Assembly: GCA_964478545.1 (NCBI GenBank)
Contig: CAYZIS010000038.1
Span: 1-23,678, forward strand
Source: DQWO01 sp964478545
Lineage (GTDB): Bacteria > Desulfobacterota > Anaeroferrophillalia > Anaeroferrophillales > Anaeroferrophillaceae
Direction of reading: 5' to 3'
Length of the DNA stretch: 23,678 nucleotides
Shown here: positions 7,276 through 15,063 of the stretch, in pieces
How positions within the stretch are numbered: position 1 is the first letter of the stretch
How the letters are laid out: every line of letters starts with the position of its first letter
Position numbers and translations under genes: made by a program
Notes under the pieces: generated by a model
What the model was told of the DNA's origin: nothing
Databases searched by the model: none
What the model saw: the letters and a program-made list of their open reading frames with translations, nothing else

Positions 7276-8420
7276 AAGCTCCGTTTACCGTCCCGGCGCA
7301 GGTTATGGGTATACATGGTCCCGTTGCAGGGATCATGACAGGTCAGACAGTCCATCGGTTTGCCGTTGCGCGGGTCGAGGGCCTGGTCCCCGATGGGGTG
7401 GGTAAACTGTTTATGTTCTTGGTGGCAACGCGCACAGACTTCCTGTGGCTCAGCCCGCAACATGGCCGGCCGGTCAGCGCCGTGTTCCTTGTGACACTCG
7501 CTGCAGACATGTTTTCCGGGATGCTTATGGATGGCTTGTTGCCGCCTTTCGAATTTGACCGCGTGGCACTTCCGACAGGTTTCACCCGTGTCGCTGATCA
7601 GCAGGTGATCATGATCGGCGGCATGGGGATTGTGGCAGTTGAGACACAGGTTGCCGGTGCCGTCTCCCCGCAGGTGGGTATGGGGGTGCAAAAAGGATGC
7701 CAGAACTTTCTGGTGGCAGGCTAGGCAGCGATCAACGCCGACTGCCCGGCCGTGACATTCATTGCAGTGGCCGTCGTTGAAAGGTCGGTGCCTGACCTGG
7801 CGCAGCAGGTTGGAATTGTCGCTGCCGTGGGGCTGGTGACAGCCGAGGCAGCTGATGGTGCTCATATCCCTGCCCTGGTGGCTTTTGCTCAGGGCCTGGT
7901 TCGATTGATGACAGGTGAAGCAGATGCCTGGATCGGCATTTTTAAGCAGGTGATTATGATCGGCGGCATGGGGGTCATGGCAGGTATAGCATTGCCGTCG
8001 GGAGAAAGGTTGGTGTTGGTACTGGTAGCCGGATGTTTCGTTGGTGTGACACTGGTAACATTCGGTTCCAGGCGTGTTGATCAACAGTTTCCTATAGGCA
8101 GAGGCATGGGGGTCATGGCAGGTGCCGCATTTACCTCTGGCCACCGGGTCATGGAGCTGCCGGCGGCTGCCAATTTGTTTGAAAAAGATCAAGTGGCAGG
8201 TGGAACACAGTTTGTTGACCGGCTGGCGCAGCAGAGCGGGATATTTTGCCGCATGGGGTGCATGACATTTATCACACTGACCGTCAGCCACCGGCTGGTG
8301 AATATGAGGTCCCTGAAAAGTTTTTTCCTCATGGCAGTCGTAACAAGTCGTTAGGCCGGTGGCCGGCTGAATCATTACGACAAACAGTAGTATGAGGAAG
8401 GTGGTGGCGAGTGTTTTCAT
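7248..8420 (-). CDS. 16-heme c-type cytochrome (doubled CxxCH repeats)
   Basis: Encodes 390 residues from the ATG at 8420, which overlaps the stop of the upstream 26-heme gene as ATGA, so the two are translationally coupled. A short signal peptide (MKTLATTFLILLFVVMIQP) is followed by sixteen CxxCH motifs. Most fall in repeated modules of the form HQP-x-x-x-G-x-C-x-x-CH-x-PH-A-x-x-x-x-x-LL...C-x-x-CH, the pattern of the doubled CxxCH family. It has no lipobox, so it is periplasmic or secreted. The repeat type matches the 26-heme neighbour, suggesting they arose by duplication and work together, perhaps as the exterior partner of the outer-membrane conduit. That role is inference. Confidence 0.88.
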   Translation of the reverse strand: MKTLATTFLILLFVVMIQPATGLTTCYDCHEEKTFQGPHIHQPVADGQCDKCHAPHAAKYPALLRQPVNKLCSTCHLIFFKQIGSRRQLHDPVARGKCGTCHDPHASAYRKLLINTPGTECYQCHTNETSGYQYQHQPFSRRQCYTCHDPHAADHNHLLKNADPGICFTCHQSNQALSKSHQGRDMSTISCLGCHQPHGSDNSNLLRQVRHRPFNDGHCNECHGRAVGVDRCLACHQKVLASFLHPHTHLRGDGTGNLCLNCHNPHAADHDHLLISDTGETCRKCHAVKFERRQQAIHKHPGKHVCSECHKEHGADRPAMLRAEPQEVCARCHQEHKQFTHPIGDQALDPRNGKPMDCLTCHDPCNGTMYTHNLRRDGKRSLCIQCHQKY

Positions 8421-10402
8421 GACGTACCCCCGGGATGGCATGAACGGCACCTGCCTGTGGTAAAGGGTTGGTGTTCATAGGGCAGCAAAAGCCCGGGGCC
8501 AGGGCTCCCATGGGGGTCATGGCATCCGAGGCACTGCTTGGTGCCGGGTGCGATGTCATGGTGTTGTTGCTTGAAGGTTGCCTCGTCACTTGCGTGACAG
8601 TCGGCGCACAGATCCGCCGGGGATTTTTTCAACAGTCCCGGCAGTCCGGCAAAGTGAACCTCATGGCAGGTGTCGCAGGCGCCTTCCGCCGCCGGCTGAT
8701 GTGCCGTTCCCTTTTCCCAGAAGCGGTCGATCCGGTGGCAGCCCAGGCAGAGTTCCGGGGCTTCCCGGATCAGGTAAGCCGGTCGGTCATTGCCATGGGC
8801 GTTATGGCAGGCAGTGCAATTGAGCATGGCCACCGGTGTATGAATTGTCTGGCCGGCCCGGCTGTTTGGATCATAATCCTGATGGCAGTCTAGACAGAGC
8901 TCGCGGCCGTCGCCAATCAGCAAAGCCGGTTTATCAGCTCCATGATGCAGGTGGCACAGGCGGCATTGGCCGGTAGCGAACGGTTGGTGCCCCTTGGTCG
9001 CCTGAGGTTGGGAATCGGCCTGCTGGTGACAGCGCTGGCAGAGGGAATTGTCGACGGCGGCCAAAAGGTTCGGATTGTTCCCCCCGTGGGGTTGGTGACA
9101 AGCGTTGCAGTCTCCGTTGGCAAATGGCTGATGAAGGAATTTTTTCATCATTTCATTCAGCAATTCCTGATGGCAACTTAGACAAAGATCGCGCTCCTGG
9201 CGGACCAGGAGGCTGGCGTTGCGGCTTTCGTGAGGCTGGTGACAGGTACGGCAGGCGCCTTCCGCCGCCGGCGGGTGGGTTATCCGATGTTCGGCTGATG
9301 CTTGTTTATGGCATGATACGCACAGTGCTTCGCCGTGATTGCGCAAAAGATCGTGCTGACCGGCCGTCGGCAGGTGTCCCTGATGGCAGGCCAGACATTT
9401 GCCGTTGAGAACCGGCTGGTGGACGCTGCCTTTGCCTTTGGGCAGCTCCTGGCGGCCGTTTTTGATCAGGCTGAACTGGTGGCAGGAAAAGCACAATTGC
9501 TCCGGTGGCTGATTCAACATTCCCTGATGATCGCTGGCATGGAAGGCATGACAGGAGAGACACCGGCCGTCGGCCACCGGCTGGTGACCGTCCTGATGCC
9601 GGCTGACTGTGTTTTCATGGTCATGGCAACGCCGGCAGAGGTTGTTCCCTTCCTCGATGGTTGCAAAGGGCGAGGAAGAATCAGCGGCCGCGTGGCAATT
9701 ACCGCAGGTCAGTTCAGCGACCGGCTGATGGAGCGTCGACTGTAGCAAATTCCGGTTGTCGGCCGAATGGACGTCGTGGCAGTTCAGACACCCCGTGGTT
9801 ACCGGATAGCCGCCATGGCGGCTGCGGAAACTGGTTGTTTCAAGGTCATGGCACTGGCGGCAGAGATCATCGGTTTCCTTATTCAGCAGTCCGGCGGTGG
9901 TGCTGCCGTGAGCCTGATGACAGGTATGGCAGCCGTCATCCAGCGGCTGGTGGTGATACGGTTTTTGGAAGGCCTGCTGGTCGTGACAGGTAAAGCAGAG
10001 TGCCTCCTCTGGCTTTTTCAGTAAAAAACTGTTGTCGGCGTTATGGGGCTGGTGACAGACACTACAGGTGCCGGCGGCCACCGGTTGATGAATCTTGGTT
10101 GTCTCCAGCGTTGCCAGGGTGGCCGCCAGCTGCCGGTGGCAGTGGTAGCATAAGTTGGGTTGGGGTTCGTTGAGATAAACACCGCCCACCAGGCCGTGGG
10201 GCCGGTGGCAAAGGGTGCAGTTTTTATCCCGTACCGGTTGGTGGACATTGCCCTGGACAAATCGGGCAGCCAGCTCGGCATGGCAGTCCAGGCAGGTTTT
10301 CCGGGCCGGGCGGGTTTTTTCCGGGCCCGTACAGGAAAAGAGCAGGATCATGGTGGTTAACCCGATAACTACAAGTATCCATGTTTTTATCGCTTGTGGC
10401 AA
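8417..10402 (-). CDS. 26-heme c-type cytochrome lipoprotein
   Basis: Encodes 661 residues with 26 CxxCH motifs, roughly one per 24 residues after the signal. The start is a TTG at 10402 with GAGAGGAG upstream, 15 bases after the PPIase stop. A hydrophobic leader ends in LFSC with Cys24, a lipobox, so membrane anchoring is predicted. The mature protein is a run of about thirteen tandem modules of about 48 residues: HQPVA-x-G-x-C-x-x-CH-x-PHG-x-x-x-x-x-LL, then LC-x-x-CH. Nearly the whole protein is heme-bearing repeat, so it could form a long wire-like chain. Downstream it is coupled by ATGA to the 16-heme gene. Cell-surface exposure is likely but cannot be seen directly. Confidence 0.9.
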   Translation of the reverse strand: MPQAIKTWILVVIGLTTMILLFSCTGPEKTRPARKTCLDCHAELAARFVQGNVHQPVRDKNCTLCHRPHGLVGGVYLNEPQPNLCYHCHRQLAATLATLETTKIHQPVAAGTCSVCHQPHNADNSFLLKKPEEALCFTCHDQQAFQKPYHHQPLDDGCHTCHQAHGSTTAGLLNKETDDLCRQCHDLETTSFRSRHGGYPVTTGCLNCHDVHSADNRNLLQSTLHQPVAELTCGNCHAAADSSSPFATIEEGNNLCRRCHDHENTVSRHQDGHQPVADGRCLSCHAFHASDHQGMLNQPPEQLCFSCHQFSLIKNGRQELPKGKGSVHQPVLNGKCLACHQGHLPTAGQHDLLRNHGEALCVSCHKQASAEHRITHPPAAEGACRTCHQPHESRNASLLVRQERDLCLSCHQELLNEMMKKFLHQPFANGDCNACHQPHGGNNPNLLAAVDNSLCQRCHQQADSQPQATKGHQPFATGQCRLCHLHHGADKPALLIGDGRELCLDCHQDYDPNSRAGQTIHTPVAMLNCTACHNAHGNDRPAYLIREAPELCLGCHRIDRFWEKGTAHQPAAEGACDTCHEVHFAGLPGLLKKSPADLCADCHASDEATFKQQHHDIAPGTKQCLGCHDPHGSPGPGLLLPYEHQPFTTGRCRSCHPGGTS

Positions 10403-10417
10403 ATTTTTATTCTCCTC

Positions 10418-12076
10418 TCACTGATGGCTGACGGTTGCCCGTTGAGCATTGTCTGCTAGTAATCTTTGGCGCAGCTTGTGCCAGGTTCGCTCATTTAGGG
10501 TAATGGTTGAGCGCTGCCGCAGTTTTTTAATCATCAATTCTTTCTGGCCGGCAAACTGTCGCTCTCGCAGTTGATCGTGGATGGCCGTTGCCACCTGTGC
10601 CAAGGGCTGCGGCTGCGGTTGGTGACGTCGAAGTAGCTTGACATAGAGTGTTTCCCCGTTGGCGGTCACCCTTGAACTAACCTGACCCGGGACCAGGCTG
10701 TCAACCAGCTGTCGTATCTCCACCGGTAGCTCGGTTTCCGGGACTTTTCTGATTCCGGTGATTTCAGGAAAATATGGGTTCATGACGGTGAAAAAATCCT
10801 CGCCGGCTTGCAGCTGGTGATCGAGGATTTCCACCAGCCGGTGGTTGCCGGTTCTGACCCAGGCCAGTTCTATGACCGCCGGCTGCAGGTAGTCTTTCCG
10901 GTGCTGTTCATATTCTTTACGGATTTCTTCTTCAGTAACCGTCACCAGAGGCCAGATGGCCTCCTGTTCAAGTTCTTTAATCAGCCGGTGCTGGCAGTAG
11001 AAAGCAAAGGTTTCCCTGAACGGCAATCGCTGCTCGTAATGGCGATCCAGGGCCTCAAAGCTTACCAGTGTCTGGGTGATCATATTCTTGATAACCCGCG
11101 CAGCAATCTCTCGCGTTGTTCCGGCGTTCCGGCTTCGGTCTCTGCCCTGCAGCCGCCGACGCTCCTGGGTGATAAATTTCTGCAGCTGCCCGGCGGTTAC
11201 CCGCAGTTCATTCATCTCCAGAACAACGGTTTCAGGATCGACGTTTTCCGCCTCCAGGGCGGCCAGTTTTTCCTCTTGAATAACCGGCTGGTATTTTCGC
11301 CGCAGCCGTACCAGCAAGTTGGCGTTAAGCTGCTGTGTTCTGGCGCGGAGGATTTTTTCGGCCAAGCCTTCCTTCAGCTGATGATAATCATCCTGACTGC
11401 CGGTTTTCCATTCCAGTACCCTGATCAACAGGTAGCCGGAATCCCTGGGAATCAGGAAGATATCCGGCTGCTGTTCCCCGGTCTGAAAAAGGGCTTGCAG
11501 ATCTTCTTCAACGGCTAGCGGCCGGACGTTCTGACGCTGCCATACGGGGACATTCCCGCTACCGGCGGTGATCAGTGCCTCTTTCAGTTCCAAACCGTCA
11601 GCAATAAGTTCTTTTACCTTGCCGGCGACCGCCGCGTCATCCAGTTTTACCATCTGCAGGGTCAGACGTGGCTGATAATGCTGATGATATTCCTGCATGA
11701 GCTGTTCTTTCGTGGGCGGCTTCAGTCTGTCATTCACTTCCTCTTGCCGCAGCAGCATCAGCGAGTGGGATTTCAGGAAGACGGAAATCTTGTGCCGGTA
11801 GCGCTGGTTTTTAAAAAGTCCAATCTGCTGGGCTTCCTGGAAACAGAGCATCCAGTCAATAAAGGTATCCGCTGTTTCCGGAACCGGGGTGTTGGCTTCC
11901 CGCCACTCCTGCCACCAGTTATGGTAGTCACGTGCCGAATAGGTTATCTGGTTGATGGAGACTATGGCGGCGCGGTCACCGAAGGAAAAGGCGATGCCGG
12001 CCCGGGGGGGATAAACGAGCAGCATACAGATAATCAAAAAGCTTATGCAGATGAACCTGTCGACCGTTTTCAACAT
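10418..12076 (-). CDS. SurA/parvulin-type peptidyl-prolyl isomerase or chaperone
   Basis: Encodes about 552 residues from the ATG at 12076 (a GTG at 12085 is also possible). The gene overlaps the preceding gene by seven bases. After a signal segment (ICISFLIICMLLVYPP) come charged helical regions with SurA-N-like features: NQITYSARDYHNWWQEWREA, then FIDWMLCFQEAQQIGLF and a TKEQLMQEYHQHY segment. A second similar unit begins near TVTEEEIRKEYEQHRKDY and is followed by a parvulin-like stretch (VEILDHQLQAGEDFFTV, then LVDSLVPGQVSS). It therefore resembles two SurA-like halves in tandem. Canonical rotamase motifs are weak, so chaperone activity is more certain than isomerase activity. Its place before the 26-heme gene suggests help in folding exported cytochromes or barrel proteins. 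Confidence 0.65.
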   Translation of the reverse strand: MLKTVDRFICISFLIICMLLVYPPRAGIAFSFGDRAAIVSINQITYSARDYHNWWQEWREANTPVPETADTFIDWMLCFQEAQQIGLFKNQRYRHKISVFLKSHSLMLLRQEEVNDRLKPPTKEQLMQEYHQHYQPRLTLQMVKLDDAAVAGKVKELIADGLELKEALITAGSGNVPVWQRQNVRPLAVEEDLQALFQTGEQQPDIFLIPRDSGYLLIRVLEWKTGSQDDYHQLKEGLAEKILRARTQQLNANLLVRLRRKYQPVIQEEKLAALEAENVDPETVVLEMNELRVTAGQLQKFITQERRRLQGRDRSRNAGTTREIAARVIKNMITQTLVSFEALDRHYEQRLPFRETFAFYCQHRLIKELEQEAIWPLVTVTEEEIRKEYEQHRKDYLQPAVIELAWVRTGNHRLVEILDHQLQAGEDFFTVMNPYFPEITGIRKVPETELPVEIRQLVDSLVPGQVSSRVTANGETLYVKLLRRHQPQPQPLAQVATAIHDQLRERQFAGQKELMIKKLRQRSTITLNERTWHKLRQRLLADNAQRATVSHQ

Positions 12077-12687
12077 CCTCCCCACCCTTTTTCCCGCCAG
12101 TCAGCGATTATCTCTTGGGACATGAGGGAAAGTAGGCCGCTCATGGTCTCGACGATGCCGAAATGCAGGGTTCTTCGATAGTCCATGCCCTCACGGCGGA
12201 GAAACGTTGTTACCAGCCGTTTTTTGGTTCGCACGTCAACCAGCTCAATCTGAAGGCTGAGGTAAGGGTTTCTGATTTTTTTAGGCCCGACGGCCATTCC
12301 CGATTCCGTGATCCGGCCGATTATGATGGCATCCACACCGAGCTGTCCGGCACAGATAGTATACAGGGAACTGTCGATGATTTTCCCCGGAAGCACCCGG
12401 TTGCGCCGCAGGAATGATCGGACATTTCCTTCCGGTTCCAGGTGAAAGATGCCCTCCCGCACCAGCTCACTGAGAAAGATGCGGGTTGCCAGCATGGCGG
12501 TCTTTATATTCTGATCTTCGGTCACCATAGGGAAAAGAGCAAGGTGACAGACTGAGTACTCAGACGTTGGGGCAACGGTGACTTTGGTAATCGGCCTTTT
12601 TTCAGCACAGGCCGCTGGAAGAAAGGCTGCCAGCAGCAGAAATATCAGGATGATGTGCTCTTGATGCCGTTGGCGCTGATCGGCCAT
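12070..12687 (-). CDS. CsgG/TolB-N-like lipoprotein
   Basis: Encodes 205 residues from the ATG at 12687, which overlaps the previous stop as TGATG. The leader ends in the lipobox PAAC (Cys27). The mature domain follows the CsgG/TolB N-terminal alpha-beta plan: CHLALFPMVTED (first strand), a helix with FLSELVREGIFHLEPEGNV, a helix with QLGVDAIIIGRITESG, and a strand with LSLQIELVDVRTKKRLVTTF. It parallels the proteins at 12687-14231 and 14275-14856, so three such genes lie in a row. Curli-type CsgG has additional membrane hairpins that I do not see. Role unknown; an outer-membrane assembly or export partner is inferred. Confidence 0.65.
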   Translation of the reverse strand: MADQRQRHQEHIILIFLLLAAFLPAACAEKRPITKVTVAPTSEYSVCHLALFPMVTEDQNIKTAMLATRIFLSELVREGIFHLEPEGNVRSFLRRNRVLPGKIIDSSLYTICAGQLGVDAIIIGRITESGMAVGPKKIRNPYLSLQIELVDVRTKKRLVTTFLRREGMDYRRTLHFGIVETMSGLLSLMSQEIIADWREKGWGGC

Positions 12688-14231
12688 CAAAAATCCTCGC
12701 TCCAGAAATGCTGTTGTTTTCCCTGGGCAACCGTCATGGTGCTGCAGGGCATGTAGAGCCGGGTAGCCTGAATAGCAAAACGATTGCCGAGCCGATCTCT
12801 AGCTTCAAGTTCGTAGAGTAGAAAATCATCTTTGATAACGGGTGGCAGCTCTAGCTTTGCAGGCAGAGAAGCCCCCGATTGGCTGAAAAACTCCCGCCCG
12901 TCGGGGGTCGATAGCGAAATCTCCCAGGAGTGGGGTGCAGTGCTTTCACCGCCGGCGGCGGTGAGTATGACAAAGGTTTTGCCTTTCTGCTGGCTGCTCT
13001 TGACGTTTACCGGCCGGCAGGCAGTCTGCAGGGAAAGCTTTTTGCTGACTTCGGCCTTGTTCTCGGCAACATCCCAGATTTGGAGTACGAAATCGTAGAC
13101 CCCGTCCTTGAGGCGCTGCTTGTGGTTGTTGCAGCCTTTCCAGAGCAGCCGGGGAATTTCGCCCTGCCTTTCTTCGCTGACCACGACAATCCCATCCTGG
13201 TTTCTTATTTCCACCCGCCAGCGTGACAAGGGCAGGATCTTATCAATGTGCGGTAGGATCAGTAGCTCCCGGTTGAAGATCGTCAAGTTGCCGATATGGT
13301 GGCCGCGTTTGAGCATCAGATTCAGTCGGGGAGGTCGGTTGGACACTTGGTAGGCAGCCAGTTCCTCAGTCACGCAGGTGGTTTCCTTCTCCTGCGGTGG
13401 AACAGGGTTCCAGGTCAGGGTCAGGGATAAGGGGTAGCTTCCGTCCTCTGCCGGTGCCCGCCACCTGCCGGTATAGTAAGGGTTGTTCTGCGGCTCCCGG
13501 TGGAGCCTGACTTTGGTGTTGTTGCAGCATAATTCCACCCTGTCGGCTGGTCTTTCCAAAAAATCGATTCTCAGCGCGCAGGCTATGTTTTTACCGCCTC
13601 TGACATATTTGGGAATTAGCCGCAGGTCGGTGATGGCAAAGGGCTGACCGGTTGCCGGTTCTTTTGCCAGGAAGGGCTGCCGGAGGCAGAAATCCGCCGC
13701 AACTTTGTTGATCAGCAGGGATTGAAGGTCAGCCAATGATTTAGGTTCGCCGATTCCGAGAAAGGTAACTTGGGCGGCCAGACTGGATGCTTGGTTGGTG
13801 GTCCAGAGTAGGTTCCCGGAACCGGTATCCATGGCGGACAGCAGCAAACCGAAGCAGGTGCCATGGTTATGATCTTTTTCGGTGACGGAGCCGGTCAGTA
13901 CCAGTAGGCAGTCCAGCTCCCTGCCGATCTTTCTGGCAGTAAAGGAGTCGAGATAACCGGCATGGCGGAGGTGGTTGGAAACCATGAAGGCACGCACGTC
14001 AGCTTTACTGACCAGGTTTATGCCCCGGTCAGTAAGGGCCTGGCCGAGCTCATCGGTTATTTCCTCGTTGATGCCGTTGTCTTCCAGGGATAGGTCGGCT
14101 AGGAGCAGTAGTGCTACCCTGGCACCGTGGACTGCCGGGCTGCCCACAGCCATGAACAGCAATAATCCCAGCAGTGTGAAGCATAGAGCCGACCATCGGA
14201 GGCTGCCAGCAGCTGGTGGGAAGAGTTTCAA
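12687..14231 (-). CDS. Exported protein with CsgG/TolB-N-like domain and Ig-like domains
   Basis: Encodes 514 residues. The start is a TTG at 14231 with CGGAG seven bases upstream. A Sec signal ends near VHGA (residue 37) and there is no lipobox. Residues about 37-165 resemble the neighbouring CsgG-like proteins: RVALLLLADLSLED, an ELGQALTDRGINLVSKADV helix-strand, a GRELDCLLVLTGSVTE segment and LLLSAMDTGSGNLLWTT. The remaining about 340 residues look beta-rich, with a segment near residue 385 resembling FlgD/Ig-like domains (RLKDGVYDFVLQIWDVAENK). It is the middle of a three-gene set and probably acts in the periplasm with the two lipoproteins. No enzyme motif was seen. The call rests on fold-level resemblance only. 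Confidence 0.6.
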   Translation of the reverse strand: MKLFPPAAGSLRWSALCFTLLGLLLFMAVGSPAVHGARVALLLLADLSLEDNGINEEITDELGQALTDRGINLVSKADVRAFMVSNHLRHAGYLDSFTARKIGRELDCLLVLTGSVTEKDHNHGTCFGLLLSAMDTGSGNLLWTTNQASSLAAQVTFLGIGEPKSLADLQSLLINKVAADFCLRQPFLAKEPATGQPFAITDLRLIPKYVRGGKNIACALRIDFLERPADRVELCCNNTKVRLHREPQNNPYYTGRWRAPAEDGSYPLSLTLTWNPVPPQEKETTCVTEELAAYQVSNRPPRLNLMLKRGHHIGNLTIFNRELLILPHIDKILPLSRWRVEIRNQDGIVVVSEERQGEIPRLLWKGCNNHKQRLKDGVYDFVLQIWDVAENKAEVSKKLSLQTACRPVNVKSSQQKGKTFVILTAAGGESTAPHSWEISLSTPDGREFFSQSGASLPAKLELPPVIKDDFLLYELEARDRLGNRFAIQATRLYMPCSTMTVAQGKQQHFWSEDF

Positions 14232-14274
14232 CAGGTTACTCCGTTTTCATCAGAGAACAATGGTAGTAAAGACG

Positions 14275-14856
14275 TTAGTACATGGTCCTCATGAGTTTCT
14301 GGGCCAGGCGAAAGCTGACCTGGTTGAAATCTTTACTGGCAAAACCGAAAATTCTCGACAGGGTTCCGTAGCCACTTTCACTGCCGCTGGCTTGCCAGAT
14401 AATCTTGTTGCTTTTGATTTCTATCAGCCGCATGGTCAGGGCGACAACGGGATAGGAGTAGGAGCCGTTGCGTTTTTCTTCGTACATATCAACGGCGCCC
14501 ACCAGATAGGTGTCGATATCCAGTTCTCGCCCCATCTTTTTGGCCATTTCTGTGCTCAGTTCCACCACCCCCTTACGCAGTTCCTCGTCCAGAAAACGCT
14601 GGATGTCGCCGCTTTCAACGACGTCAAAAAGGCCGTTGCTGAGAATCTCGGTGGTGACCACGTTACGGAAACGGTGTTCGACGAGTTTTGTTTGGGTGTG
14701 ATTGGCAAAGGGAAGGACCGCGATCCGCCGGATAAGGCTGACCTCGGTGTGGTCATCAAGGAAGAATTTGTAGTCTTGCGCACAGCCGCTGACAAGAAGA
14801 CAGCAGAGCAGGGCAAATATCGCAGCTTTTACTGTTTTTGCGGGCAAGAACATCAT
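14275..14856 (-). CDS. CsgG-family-like outer-membrane lipoprotein
   Basis: Encodes 193 residues from the ATG at 14856, with AAGGA upstream. The signal peptide ends in VSGC (Cys25). The mature domain is the clearest CsgG-superfamily match of the three: RRIAVLPFANHTQTK, a helix with TTEILSNGLFDVVESGDI, then KKMGRELDIDTYLVGAVDMY, then ALTMRLIEIKSNKIIWQASG and a small GYGTLSRIFG loop. At 193 residues it is shorter than curli CsgG (about 277). It is the first gene after the porin terminator and probably heads the transcription unit running to the left. Whether it forms a pore, or is only a TolB-N-like accessory lipoprotein, cannot be told from sequence. Confidence 0.7.
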   Translation of the reverse strand: MMFLPAKTVKAAIFALLCCLLVSGCAQDYKFFLDDHTEVSLIRRIAVLPFANHTQTKLVEHRFRNVVTTEILSNGLFDVVESGDIQRFLDEELRKGVVELSTEMAKKMGRELDIDTYLVGAVDMYEEKRNGSYSYPVVALTMRLIEIKSNKIIWQASGSESGYGTLSRIFGFASKDFNQVSFRLAQKLMRTMY

Positions 14857-15032
14857 AAGTCCTTAAAGAGGGAGACATCGTTAAATATTTAACAAGTCAT
14901 ATATGGTCATATACAGCAGGGTCCAAAATTTTCTTTTTCCTCTCTGCTGACCGCATCCTTTATAACAAAACGGCATAACACAGTATAACGAAACAGTCAA
15001 CATTATGCAATGAAAACTGGAATTCCAGAATG
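14857..15032. other. Intergenic region with palindromes upstream of the CsgG-like genes
   Basis: This gap probably carries the promoter of the unit starting at 14856. It holds a perfect 14-bp palindrome GTTAAATATTTAAC (14880-14893), a tandem pair of GTCATATA octamers (14895-14912) and a 12-bp palindrome CTGGAATTCCAG (15017-15028). On the minus strand TTGACT is followed after 17 bases by TATGCC, a weak promoter-like pair. The palindromes are plausible regulator sites, but none matches an operator I can name. Confidence 0.4.
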
Positions 15033-15063
15033 AAAAAAAGATATAAAACCACCCGGATTATAT
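15033..15063 (-). terminator. Rho-independent terminator after the porin gene
   Basis: Directly after the porin stop, the minus strand forms a stem from ATATAA and CC with GG and TTATAT, with a small internal loop and a GGGT apex (15041-15063). A C and then seven T residues follow (15039-15033). The stem is AT-rich but well placed. It separates the conduit genes from the CsgG-like genes. Confidence 0.6.

Noticed and set aside
8417..10402. DNA-level tandem repeats or CRISPR-like array in the 26-heme gene
   Set aside because: The regular spacing reflects the protein heme modules; the DNA units differ in sequence and length and are within a good coding frame.
12070..14856. A curli secretion operon
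   Set aside because: CsgG-like folds are present, but there are no CsgA/B repeat proteins, CsgE or CsgF, and no clear CsgG membrane hairpins.
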